A stretch of DNA of 9,513 nucleotides from JAWLCG01 sp041687295 (GTDB taxonomy: Bacteria > Planctomycetota > Phycisphaerae > SM23-33 > FEN-1343), in the NCBI GenBank assembly GCA_041687295.1, contig JAWLCG010000192.1, positions 1-9,513 of the forward strand. The letters run 5' to 3'. The position numbers and the translations under genes were made by a program. Positions 1 to 5,891 of the stretch are shown here, one piece after another; position 1 is the first letter of the stretch, and each line of letters opens with the position of its first letter. The notes beneath the pieces were generated by a model, which was not told the DNA's origin, made no database searches, and was given only the letters and a program-made list of their open reading frames with translations.

Positions 1-659
1 CCCGCGTAGGCGGCGGCCAGGGCGGCCTGGCGCTGGAGGTTCTCCGCCCCGCCCGTGGCGGCCGACCACAGGTCCAGCACCACCACCTGCCTGTCCGCCG
101 GCGGCAGGGCCAGTGTCGAGCCGTCCGTCAGCGGCAGCTCGGTCCGGGGGGTTTGGCCCGTGAGGGCGAGGATCTCGGCGGTGTAGCCGAACCAGTCGTT
201 CCAGGCGGCGTTGGCCGGCGTGACCATCGCCTGGAGCATCGTGCGGGCGTACTCGGCCTGGCCGACCAGCATGTAGAGCATCATCAGGTTGCGCCCCGCC
301 CAGACGTTGTCCCTGGCCAGGCCATACCACTGCAGGCCCGCCTTGAGGGCCAGGTCCACGTCGCCGGTAAAGCCGGCTGAGTAGCTGAGCACCTGCCAGT
401 AGACCGGCTGGGCCTGGGCCTGCAGGGCCAGCGGCTCGAGCCACTCCGCCGTCAGGGCCGACACCGCCTGGCGGGCGTACTCCGGCTCGAGCCGCCCCTG
501 CGTGCGCAGGCGGTCCTTGATCGCCTGGCCCCACGCGAGCACCCCCGGCGTGGGGTGGGCCTGGTTGATCGTCGGCGCCGGCTGGCTCTGGGCCGGCTGG
601 GCCAGCAGGGGGCTCGTCAGCAGCGACAACAGCAGCACGATGAACAGTGGACGCGACAT
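1..659 (-). CDS. Secreted thioredoxin-like (TlpA/AhpC-TSA type) protein lacking CxxC, partial (C-terminus off the window)
   Basis: The frame starts with ATG at 659-657 and stays open for 219 codons to the window edge. A GGAG (666-669 on the plus strand, complemented) lies 6 nt upstream. Residues 1-20 are a signal peptide: a short basic start (MSR), a Leu-rich core and an Ala at 20 followed by QPAQSQ, so export to the periplasm is expected. Residues 40-165 form a Trp/Tyr- and Ala/Leu-rich helical region I do not recognise. From about residue 174 the sequence matches the entry to a TlpA/redoxin fold: LPLTDGSTLAL, then a hydrophobic strand QVVVLDLWSA (191-200). Where such proteins carry WCxxC, this one reads ATGGA (201-205), so both redox cysteines are replaced (T202 and A205). 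If the alignment holds, the domain cannot do dithiol chemistry and may be a binding or scaffold version. The fold call rests on this local match; the remaining domain is outside the window. Confidence 0.75.
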   Translation of the reverse strand, partial: MSRPLFIVLLLSLLTSPLLAQPAQSQPAPTINQAHPTPGVLAWGQAIKDRLRTQGRLEPEYARQAVSALTAEWLEPLALQAQAQPVYWQVLSYSAGFTGDVDLALKAGLQWYGLARDNVWAGRNLMMLYMLVGQAEYARTMLQAMVTPANAAWNDWFGYTAEILALTGQTPRTELPLTDGSTLALPPADRQVVVLDLWSAATGGAENLQRQAALAAAYA

Positions 660-705
660 GGTGGGCTCCGCAGGATGAACGCGAACGGACGTATGGGCCG
701 TGGGC

Positions 706-807
706 GGTTGATGGGTTGATGGGTTAATTGGTTAATGGGTTAATGGTTAATTGGTTAATGGGTTAATGGTTAATGGGTTAATGGGATAATTGGTCAATGG
801 GTCACCG
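706..807. repeat. Octamer tandem repeat array (consensus GGTTAATG)
   Basis: About 13 consecutive units of 8 nt (two of them 7 nt) follow the consensus GGTTAATG, with GGTTGATG at the left end and GGATAATT, GGTCAATG and GGTCACCG at the degenerate right end. There is a higher-order period: 730-752 and 753-775 are 23-nt blocks (8+8+7) that differ only at the last base. The block is AT-rich in an otherwise very GC-rich window and lies between the divergent thioredoxin-like gene and argD. Its period is not a multiple of three and no gene fits it, so it is non-coding. Its function is unknown. Confidence 0.9.
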
Positions 808-842
808 CGTCGGGGTGGGGACGCTTGGGCGCGCGGGGGACG

Positions 843-882
843 GGTCCTTTCTCCAAGCCCACGGATGCAATCCGTGGGGGTC
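843..882 (+). repeat. Dispersed palindromic repeat A1 (short-loop version)
   Basis: The left half GGTCCTTTCTCCAAG leads into a perfect 9-bp inverted repeat, CCCACGGAT (858-866) and ATCCGTGGG (870-878), with a 3-nt loop GCA. The same flanks and stem recur at 4811-4874 (minus strand) and 8085-8145, where the loop is 27 nt. This copy is therefore the same element without a 24-nt insert. It lies upstream of argD, unlike the other copies, which follow gene ends. It resembles REP-type elements in size and form. Confidence 0.85.
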
Positions 883-1008
883 TGGGGGCGGCGCGTTCGC
901 TGTCGGCCCCGCGGTGCCCGGTACCGATTGAATTGTACTGCAACGCCCCGGTTCTGTCTGCCCCTGCGTCCCTTCATGCGAAATCGCCCTCCGCCGGGGC
1001 GGTTGTCC

Positions 1009-1037
1009 TTGACGTCGGGGCCGGGGCGCACTACAAA
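1009..1037 (+). promoter_or_regulatory. Candidate sigma70-type promoter for the argD-like gene
   Basis: A -35 TTGACG (1009-1014) is separated by exactly 17 nt from a -10 TACAAA (1032-1037). This leaves a leader of roughly 45 nt before the ATG at 1090. The -35 matches the consensus at 5 of 6 positions and the -10 at 4 of 6. Position and spacing are good; the call is by eye only. Confidence 0.55.
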
Positions 1038-1089
1038 AGACCGAATCGGCCTCAGGGCCCGGAAGGCCCGGCCTGCGTGGGAGAACGCG

Positions 1090-2253
1090 ATGAACAACCA
1101 GCAGATTGTGAACGGGACGAAGCAGTACCTCATCGGCAACTACGGTCGGCTGCCGGTGGCGATGGTCCGCGGCAGCGGGGCTACGCTCTGGGACGCCGAC
1201 GGCAAGGAGTACATCGACCTGTTCGCCGGCTTCGGCGCCGGCGGGCTCGGTCACTGCCATCGCAAGGTCGTCCAGGCCATCCGCGACCAGGCCGCCGAAC
1301 TGATGTGCGTGGGCAACCTGTTCACCTGGCCCAGCCAGGTCGAATTGGCCGAGCGGATCGTCCGCCACAGCTTCGACAGCCGGGCGTTCTTCTGCCACAG
1401 CGGCGCCGAGGCCAACGAGGCCGCCCTCAAGCTCGCCCGGCTCGCCGCCGGCGAGGGGCGCTACAAGATCATCAGCTTCCACAACTGCTTCCATGGCCGG
1501 ACCATGGGCGCCCTGTCGCTGACGCCCGAGAAGTACCAGAAGGGCTTCGAGCCCATGCTGGCGGGCAACGTCAAGTGCGACTACGGCGACCTGGACGGCG
1601 TGGCCAAGGCCATCGACGCCGAGACGGCCGGGGTCATCGTCGAGCCCATCCAGGGCGAGGGCGGCGTGCACGTGCCGGAGGCGGCCTTCCTGCAGGGGCT
1701 GCGCAAGCTCTGCGACCAGCACAACCTGACGCTGATCTGCGACGAGGTGTGGACCGCGCCGGCCCGCACGGGCCAGTGGTTCGCCTACCAGCACTTCGGC
1801 ATCGAGCCGGACATCATGACCCTGGGCAAGCTCGCCGGCGGCGGCGTGCCCGTGGCCGCCTGCATGGCCAAGCCCGCCCTGGCCGACAAGCTCGTTCCCG
1901 GCACGCACGGCTGCACGCTGGGCGGCAACCCCGTCTGCGCCGCGGCCGGGGCGGCCGTGTTCAAGACCATCGAGGAGGACAACCTCCTCCAGGCCGCCAT
2001 CGACAAGGGCCAGCACATCCGCCAGCGGCTCGCCGATGCGAAGCTGCCCGCCGTCAAGGACATCCGTGGCCACGGCTTGATGCTCGGCATCGAGCTGGAC
2101 CCCATGCCGGAAAACCTGTTGACCGCCTGCATGGACAAGGGCCTGCTGATCAACGTCACCCAGGGCAACGTCGTCCGCCTCGCCCCGCCGCTGACGATCG
2201 TCCCCGACGTCCTGGACAAGGGCCTGGACACACTGATCGCCTGCCTGCGCTAG
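1090..2253 (+). CDS. argD: Acetylornithine aminotransferase-type class III PLP aminotransferase
   Basis: The 387-aa product has the length and motifs of the ArgD group of class III aminotransferases, cytosolic PLP enzymes that transaminate N-acetylglutamate semialdehyde in arginine synthesis. Visible motifs: SGAEANE at 104-110 (cofactor phosphate region), DEV at 218-220 (Asp contacts the PLP ring nitrogen), LGKLAGGG at 245-252 with the expected Schiff-base Lys247, THGCTLGGNP at 272-281, and VVRLAPPL at 361-368 with the substrate-contacting Arg363. After DEV it reads WTAPARTG where ArgD proteins usually have something close to QTGxGRTG. The frame is open upstream to 790, but that part is repeat and low-complexity sequence; the family N-terminus and a weak GGGAGA about 6 nt upstream favour ATG 1090. 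The gene has its own promoter and terminator, so it looks monocistronic, with no arginine neighbours. Ornithine or another omega-amino-acid aminotransferase remains possible. Confidence 0.88.
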   Translation: MNNQQIVNGTKQYLIGNYGRLPVAMVRGSGATLWDADGKEYIDLFAGFGAGGLGHCHRKVVQAIRDQAAELMCVGNLFTWPSQVELAERIVRHSFDSRAFFCHSGAEANEAALKLARLAAGEGRYKIISFHNCFHGRTMGALSLTPEKYQKGFEPMLAGNVKCDYGDLDGVAKAIDAETAGVIVEPIQGEGGVHVPEAAFLQGLRKLCDQHNLTLICDEVWTAPARTGQWFAYQHFGIEPDIMTLGKLAGGGVPVAACMAKPALADKLVPGTHGCTLGGNPVCAAAGAAVFKTIEEDNLLQAAIDKGQHIRQRLADAKLPAVKDIRGHGLMLGIELDPMPENLLTACMDKGLLINVTQGNVVRLAPPLTIVPDVLDKGLDTLIACLR

Positions 2254-2279
2254 CGGCATCGCCCCCTCTGACTGAAACT

Positions 2280-2327
2280 CCCGGCCGGCCCGACGTACCC
2301 CCCGTCGGCCGGCCGGGCTTTCTTTCT
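2280..2327 (+). terminator. Rho-independent terminator after argD
   Basis: A left arm at 2280-2295 and a right arm at 2303-2317 form a 15-bp GC stem with a one-base bulge and a 7-nt loop. The right arm is followed by CTTTCTTTCT (2318-2327). The hairpin begins 26 nt after the argD stop codon. This is the most convincing terminator in the window. Confidence 0.88.
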
Positions 2328-2394
2328 GGGCAGACGAATCATGGCTGGGCAGGTAGGCAACAATCGCCTGGATGAATTGAGCGAATCCTCCACT

Positions 2395-2412
2395 ATCTGT
2401 GTAATCTGTGGA
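2395..2412. repeat. Short duplicated nonamer (ATCTGTGTA / ATCTGTGGA)
   Basis: Two adjacent 9-nt units differ at one position. The pair stands out as A/T-rich words in a GC-rich gap, much like the other short-period arrays at 706-807 and 5775-5832. On its own it is minor and could be chance. Confidence 0.4.
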
Positions 2413-2509
2413 CCGCGCAGTCCTGGGACTCCCCAGGGCCCTCAACGGGAGCAGGCCGTACCCGTTAGGCCATTTGCCCATGGGACGTGCGGGCTCGGGG
2501 GCATCGGCG

Positions 2510-2597
2510 AAGGTGGGGCTTCGCTTACGCTGCGCCCCAGCCTACAGCGCGGGCCGTTCTCGTAGGCTGGGGCGCAGCGTAAGCGCAGCCCCACCTT
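2510..2597. repeat. Inverted pair of family-B palindromic repeats (B1/B2)
   Basis: Two 36-nt copies face each other: B1 at 2510-2545 (minus orientation) and B2 at 2562-2597 (plus). They match at 35 of 36 positions and are separated by a 16-nt spacer, so the pair can form a very long hairpin. Each copy begins GTAGGCTGGGG and is itself a smaller imperfect palindrome (TGGGGC ... GCCCCA). Relatives with the related core GTAGGCCGGGTCGAGCG lie at 4674, 5714 and 5892. Both copies sit in the gene-free stretch between argD and kdsB, and no frame across them looks coding. Confidence 0.85.
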
Positions 2598-2690
2598 TGC
2601 TCGGGCCAAGGTTGCCCGCAGATTCGGTAGGCAAACGGTATAGCCGGCTCGTCGTGCCTGCGGAGACAGGGCTTTTGGCCGTTCCAGGGC

Positions 2691-2718
2691 TTGCAATCCG
2701 GCCGGGTGCTTCTACACT
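2691..2718 (+). promoter_or_regulatory. Candidate promoter for kdsB
   Basis: A -35 TTGCAA (2691-2696) and a -10 TACACT (2713-2718) are separated by 16 nt and end 28 nt before the kdsB ATG. Both hexamers match the consensus at 4 of 6 positions. A strong Shine-Dalgarno GGAGG follows at 2738-2742. Support is moderate. Confidence 0.4.
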
Positions 2719-2746
2719 GGCCGGTTTGGGTTACCGTGGAGGTGCC

Positions 2747-3497
2747 ATGGGCGTTGTAGCGATCATCCCGGCCCGGCTGGGCAGCACGCGGCTGCCGGAA
2801 AAACCGCTGCTGCGGGAGANNNNNNNNNNCGGGCGAGTACCTCATCCAGCACGTCGTCGAGCGCGTGCGGCTGGCGGAGGGCATTGGCCGCGTGCTCGTC
2901 GCCACCGACGATGCGCGGATCGTCGACGCCTGCGCCAGCTTCGGCGCCCAGGCCGTCCTGACCCGGCCGGACCACCCCAGCGGCACCGACCGCATCGCCG
3001 AGGTGGCCGCCCAACTGCCCGAGGCCGACACCATCGTCAACGTCCAGGGCGACGAGCCGGAGGTGCAGCCCGAGCACGTCGGGGCCCTGGTGCGGGCCCT
3101 GATCGAGAGCGGCCTGCCCATGGCCACGCTGTGCGAGCCGCTGGACGACGCCTCGGCCGCCAACCCCAACCGGGTGAAGGTCGTCACCCGCGCGGACGGC
3201 CGGGCGCTCTACTTCAGCCGAAGCCCCATCCCCCATAACCGCGACGGGGGCCCCTGGCCGGCCGGCGCGGGCTATCGGCTGCACCTGGGGCTCTACGCCT
3301 ATCGCCGCGAGTTCCTGCTGGCCTACCCCACGCTGCCGCCGGCCCCGCTGGAGCAGGCCGAGAAGCTCGAGCAGCTCCGCGCCCTCTACCACGGCTACGA
3401 CATCGCCGTCGCCGAGGTCACCGGCCATCGGCCCGGCATCGATACCCCCGAGGACTACGCCGCCTTCGTCGCCCGCTGGCGAGGCGGCCTGACGTAA
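2747..3497 (+). CDS. kdsB: 3-deoxy-manno-octulosonate cytidylyltransferase (CMP-Kdo synthetase), interrupted by an N gap
   Basis: KdsB joins CTP and Kdo to make CMP-Kdo, the activated sugar for the inner core of lipopolysaccharide; it acts in the cytosol. The start is ATG 2747, preceded by GGAGG at 2738-2742. The N-terminus carries the nucleotide-binding motif IPARLGSTRLPEKPL. With the 10 Ns removed the frame closes exactly and gives 246 aa, the usual size. Further motifs on that numbering: ATDD 49-52, SGTDR 75-79, NVQGDEP 95-101 with metal-binding Asp99, EKLEQLR near residue 205, and GIDTPED 227-233 with a second metal-binding Asp229. With 10 Ns in place the reading frame is shifted, so automatic annotation would split or truncate the gene. 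The next gene starts 62 nt downstream with no clear terminator between, so cotranscription is plausible. Its presence implies an LPS-type outer membrane. Confidence 0.9.
2820..2829. other. Assembly gap of 10 Ns inside kdsB
   Basis: Ten unknown bases follow codon 24 plus one base (A at 2819). Downstream the kdsB frame resumes with CG (2830-2831) then GGC GAG TAC. Joining A to CG directly makes ACG and gives the continuous peptide LLRETGEYLIQHV. The frame requires the gap length to be a multiple of three, which 10 is not. A gap of zero fits best, so the Ns are probably a placeholder rather than missing bases. Confidence 0.9.
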
Positions 3498-3559
3498 AGA
3501 CCCCCGGCCCGCCGGTGAGCCCCGGCCCGGGCCAGACACTTTCAGGAGACGCCTGCATC

Positions 3560-4609
3560 ATGGCCAAGAAGAGCAAGAAACTCCGCGTCGCGATCATCGG
3601 TTGTGGCAGCATCTGCCGCCACCGTCACCTGCCCGAGTACGCCAGCCGACCAGACGTCGAGGTCGTCGCCCTGGTCGACATCAAGCTCGACCGCGCCCGC
3701 GACCTGGCCGCCACCTACGGCGTCAAGAACGTCTTCGCCGACTACAAGGACGCCCTGGCGCTCCAGCCCGACCTGGTCAGCGTCTGCACGCCCAACGTGC
3801 ACCACGGCCCGATGACCCTCGACGCCCTCAACGCCGGCGCCCACGTGCTGTGCGAGAAGCCCATGGCCGGCTCGATGGCCGAGGCCCGCAAGATGATCGC
3901 CACGGCCAAGAAGAACGGCAAGCAGCTTATGATCGGCCATAACCAGCGCTTCGCCGCCGGCCATCGCAAGGGCAAGGAGCTCTACAAGAGCGGCCTGCTG
4001 GGCAAGTGCCTCACCGTCCGCACCACCTTCGGCCACGGCGGCCCGGAGACCTGGAGCGCCGACGGCCTGCAGCCGCACTTCTTCCGCAAGGCCGAGACCC
4101 TCATGGGCACACTGGCCGACCTCGGCGTGCACAAGGTCGACCTGGTCCGCTGGCTGCTCGAGGACGAGATCACCCACATCGGCGGCTTCTGCGGGACGCT
4201 GGCCAAGAAGAACTGCGACGTCGACGACAACGCCGTCGCCGTCTTCCGCACCAAGGGCGGCGCCCTGGGCATGATGCACGCCAGCTGGACCCACGCGCCC
4301 GGCGAGGACAACTCCACGATCCTCTACTGCGACAAGGGCATCCTCAAGCTCGAGACCGACCGCCGCTTCAGCGTCATCGCCGAGGTCAACAAGGCCGAGA
4401 AGTACTTCATCGAGGCCGGCAAGATCCAGACCAACGAGGAGGGCGGCCAGGTCGTCCGCTCCGGCGTCATCGACGGCTTCGTCGAGGCCATCCGGAAGAA
4501 CAAGCCCGTCCCCGTCCCCGGCGAAGAGGGCGCCCGCAGCCTGGCCGTGGTGCTGGCCTGCGTCCAGGCCGCCCAGAATAACACCATGGTCGAGGTGGAG
4601 AAGCTGTAG
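3560..4609 (+). CDS. Gfo/Idh/MocA family NAD(P)-dependent oxidoreductase
   Basis: The 349-aa product is a member of the glucose-fructose oxidoreductase / inositol dehydrogenase / MocA family, dehydrogenases of sugars or cyclitols. The N-terminal Rossmann domain has the glycine motif IIGCGSIC (12-19), an acidic Asp40 at the end of the second strand (favouring NAD), and the family signature EKP at 99-101. The C-terminal substrate domain contains GTLADLGVHKVDLVRWL (183-199), where Asp187 and His191 match the usual catalytic DxxxH. There is no signal peptide or Tat motif, so it is cytosolic, unlike the many exported planctomycete relatives. ATG 3560 is chosen for its AGGAGA at 3544-3549; an in-frame GTG at 3515 has no such support. 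The substrate cannot be read from the sequence. Proximity to kdsB hints at surface-sugar metabolism, but that is a guess. Confidence 0.85.
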   Translation: MAKKSKKLRVAIIGCGSICRHRHLPEYASRPDVEVVALVDIKLDRARDLAATYGVKNVFADYKDALALQPDLVSVCTPNVHHGPMTLDALNAGAHVLCEKPMAGSMAEARKMIATAKKNGKQLMIGHNQRFAAGHRKGKELYKSGLLGKCLTVRTTFGHGGPETWSADGLQPHFFRKAETLMGTLADLGVHKVDLVRWLLEDEITHIGGFCGTLAKKNCDVDDNAVAVFRTKGGALGMMHASWTHAPGEDNSTILYCDKGILKLETDRRFSVIAEVNKAEKYFIEAGKIQTNEEGGQVVRSGVIDGFVEAIRKNKPVPVPGEEGARSLAVVLACVQAAQNNTMVEVEKL

Positions 4610-4635
4610 CATCCCCCGACACCGCCGAACCCACC

Positions 4636-4670
4636 GGGCGGCGCCGCGACACCCCGCGGCGCCGCCCGTC
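4636..4670. terminator. GC-rich hairpin, probable terminator of the oxidoreductase gene
   Basis: A perfect 13-bp stem (4636-4648 with 4655-4667) closes a 6-nt loop ACACCC and starts 26 nt after the stop codon at 4609. Only GTCTTCG follows, so the T tract is weak. The gap is convergent with the glycosylase gene on the minus strand, so the hairpin may end transcription from either side. Confidence 0.65.
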
Positions 4671-4673
4671 TTC

Positions 4674-4706
4674 GTAGGCCGGGTCGAGCGCCAGCGAGGC
4701 CCGGCA
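4674..4706 (+). repeat. Family-B palindromic repeat, copy B3
   Basis: It begins GTAGGCCGGGTCGAGCG and ends GAGGCCCGGCA, with the outer stem GCCGGG/CCCGGC. It matches B5 (5714-5745) except for one extra C in the middle. It lies 7 nt after the terminator hairpin, in a convergent intergenic gap. Confidence 0.8.
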
Positions 4707-4749
4707 CGGGCTGGAGGCCAGCGGCCGGGTGGTCCGGGCCAGGGAAGAG

Positions 4750-4763
4750 GCGCCTTCGGGCGC
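4750..4763 (+). other. Small UUCG-tetraloop hairpin
   Basis: GCGCC (4750-4754) and GGCGC (4759-4763) pair around TTCG, giving the very stable C(UUCG)G tetraloop if transcribed from the plus strand. It lies between repeats B3 and A2 in the convergent gap and may be part of a larger repeated block. There is no T tract, so no terminator call is made. Confidence 0.45.
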
Positions 4764-4810
4764 TGCGGAGCCGGGCGGGCGGCGGCCCATCCAGGCTGCG
4801 CTCCGGACGG

Positions 4811-4874
4811 GATCCCCACGGATTGCGCGACTCGCGATGCTCGCCGCTCCATCCGTGGGCTTGGAGAAAGGACC
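4811..4874 (-). repeat. Dispersed palindromic repeat A2 (long-loop version)
   Basis: This is the reverse-complement copy of repeat A. The stem CCCACGGAT (4815-4823) pairs with ATCCGTGGG (4851-4859) around a 27-nt loop, and the characteristic CTTGGAGAAAGGACC lies on the right. The loop is identical, base for base, to that of copy A3 at 8106-8132, more than 3 kb away and in opposite orientation. It lies between two convergent genes. Confidence 0.88.
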
Positions 4875-4967
4875 GGCGCCGCATGGTGGCGCCGGTCGCT
4901 GGTGCTGTGCGATTGGTCCCAAGAACCGGGTCCCGGGTCCTATTGATGGACTACAACGGCGAGCACC

Positions 4968-5648
4968 TCAAAAATCCTCCCGCTGGCCGGCCTGGGGGTC
5001 GTGCTCGAAGACGTTCAGCGGACAGCCCTCGCAGCGGGGGCGGGGCTTGCAGTAGTCCTTGCCGACGGCCACCAGCTGGGCGTGGTAGTCGTTGTAGAGC
5101 TCCAGGTCCTCCGGCAGGGCCGACTCCATGAGCTCCTTGATCTGCTCGTAGTCGAACTCCGCGTCGATCAGCCCGTGCCGCAGCAGGATGCGGTAGGTGT
5201 ACGTGTCGACGACGAAGGTGGGCTTGCGGGCGGCGTAGAGGACGATGCTGTCGGCCGTCTCGCGCCCGATGCCGTTAACGCTGAGCAGCTCCTCCCGGAG
5301 CGTATAGACGCTTCTGTCCAAAAAACTTCCGAGGTCGTCGCCCCAGTCGCGGTGGACGTGGGCGATGAAGTTTTTCAGGCGTTTGGCCTTGATGTTGAAG
5401 TAGCCGGCCGGGCGGATCAGCGCCGCCAGTTCCTCGTGCCCCAGGGCCATCAGGGCGGGAATGCTCATTGCCCCGGCGGCCTTGAGGTTGGCGATGGCCT
5501 TCTCGACGTTCGTCCAGTTGGTGTTCTGTGTGAGGATGGCCCCCACGCAGACCTCCAGCAGCGTCTCGCCCGGCCACCACTGCTGGTGCCCGAATCGGCC
5601 CAGCATGGCCCGGTACATCTCCATCAGCGTCTGGCTTGTTCGGTTCAT
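4968..5648 (-). CDS. Endonuclease III-related HhH-GPD DNA glycosylase, probably monofunctional
   Basis: The 226-aa product has the helix-hairpin-helix/GPD fold of base-excision-repair glycosylases. The substrate-side helix reads AILTQNTNW (37-45). The hairpin is VNGIGRETADSI (124-135), and the catalytic Asp is Asp148 in FVVDTYTYR. Endonuclease III has GVGRKTA with the beta-lyase Lys at the place of Glu130 here, so AP-lyase chemistry is not expected. The Q-N-T and GIG-x-E-x-AD pattern is that of the MagIII-like, endonuclease III-related branch, which removes 3-methyladenine without lyase activity. At the C-terminus C200, C206 and C209 (C-x5-C-x2-C) resemble the iron-sulfur loop, but no fourth Cys follows, so cluster binding is uncertain. 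Met at 5648 is chosen by homology; the frame stays open upstream into repeats. No good Shine-Dalgarno is visible. The gene is divergent from uvrB, another repair gene. Confidence 0.82.
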   Translation of the reverse strand: MNRTSQTLMEMYRAMLGRFGHQQWWPGETLLEVCVGAILTQNTNWTNVEKAIANLKAAGAMSIPALMALGHEELAALIRPAGYFNIKAKRLKNFIAHVHRDWGDDLGSFLDRSVYTLREELLSVNGIGRETADSIVLYAARKPTFVVDTYTYRILLRHGLIDAEFDYEQIKELMESALPEDLELYNDYHAQLVAVGKDYCKPRPRCEGCPLNVFEHDPQAGQREDF

Positions 5649-5695
5649 GTTCGCCAGGATACCAACCCGCCCGCCCTCTGTCCAGCCCGTACGTT

Positions 5696-5745
5696 GTAGG
5701 CCAGGCCGAGCGCGTAGGCCGGGTCGAGCGCAGCGAGGCCCGGCA
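5696..5745 (+). repeat. Family-B repeats in tandem: truncated copy B4 followed by full copy B5
   Basis: 5696-5713 (GTAGGCCAGGCCGAGCGC) matches the first half of the family-B element. It is followed directly by the full copy at 5714-5745, which starts GTAGGCCGGGTCGAGCG and ends CCCGGCA. The abrupt switch suggests that one copy inserted into another, or slippage between copies. It lies 47 nt upstream of the glycosylase start. Confidence 0.8.
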
Positions 5746-5774
5746 GACGGAGAAGAAACAGCGAGGATGGGCCT

Positions 5775-5832
5775 CAGAGGCACAGAGGACACAGAGAAAG
5801 AAGCACAGAGGCGTTCAGAGGTACAGAGAAAC
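5775..5832. repeat. Purine-rich CAGAGG/CACAGAG repeat array
   Basis: The block is built from words such as CAGAGG, CACAGAGG and ACAGAGAAA. It reads as two imperfect longer units, 5775-5799 and 5806-5831, each starting CAGAGG and ending ACAGAGAAA. Strand composition is strongly biased to A and G, unlike its surroundings. No credible gene covers it. It is a second short-period array, comparable with 706-807. Confidence 0.7.
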
Positions 5833-5891
5833 GGAACAGCGCCCCGGTTCCACGACCTGACACGGCGGTCGCAGGCGTCGCTGCGTTCGCC

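Noticed and set aside
706..807. Octamer array as a CRISPR or an origin of replication
   Set aside because: Units are adjacent with no spacers, and there is no cas gene. There are no DnaA boxes or dnaA/dnaN nearby.
790..1089. Upstream in-frame extension of the argD-like protein
   Set aside because: It encodes repeat A1 and low-complexity sequence, contains the candidate promoter, and lies outside the family N-terminus.
802..2481. Long minus-strand frame antisense to argD
   Set aside because: It is a shadow of argD; no motifs, and it crosses the terminator and repeat A1.
2865..3497. Truncated kdsB starting at the GTG at 2865
   Set aside because: It would lose the conserved nucleotide-binding N-terminus, which is present upstream in perfect continuation once the N gap is removed.
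3498..3559. GGCCCGGGCC-type palindrome between kdsB and the oxidoreductase as a terminator
   Set aside because: It is short, has no T tract, and such G/C palindromes are expected by chance at this base composition.
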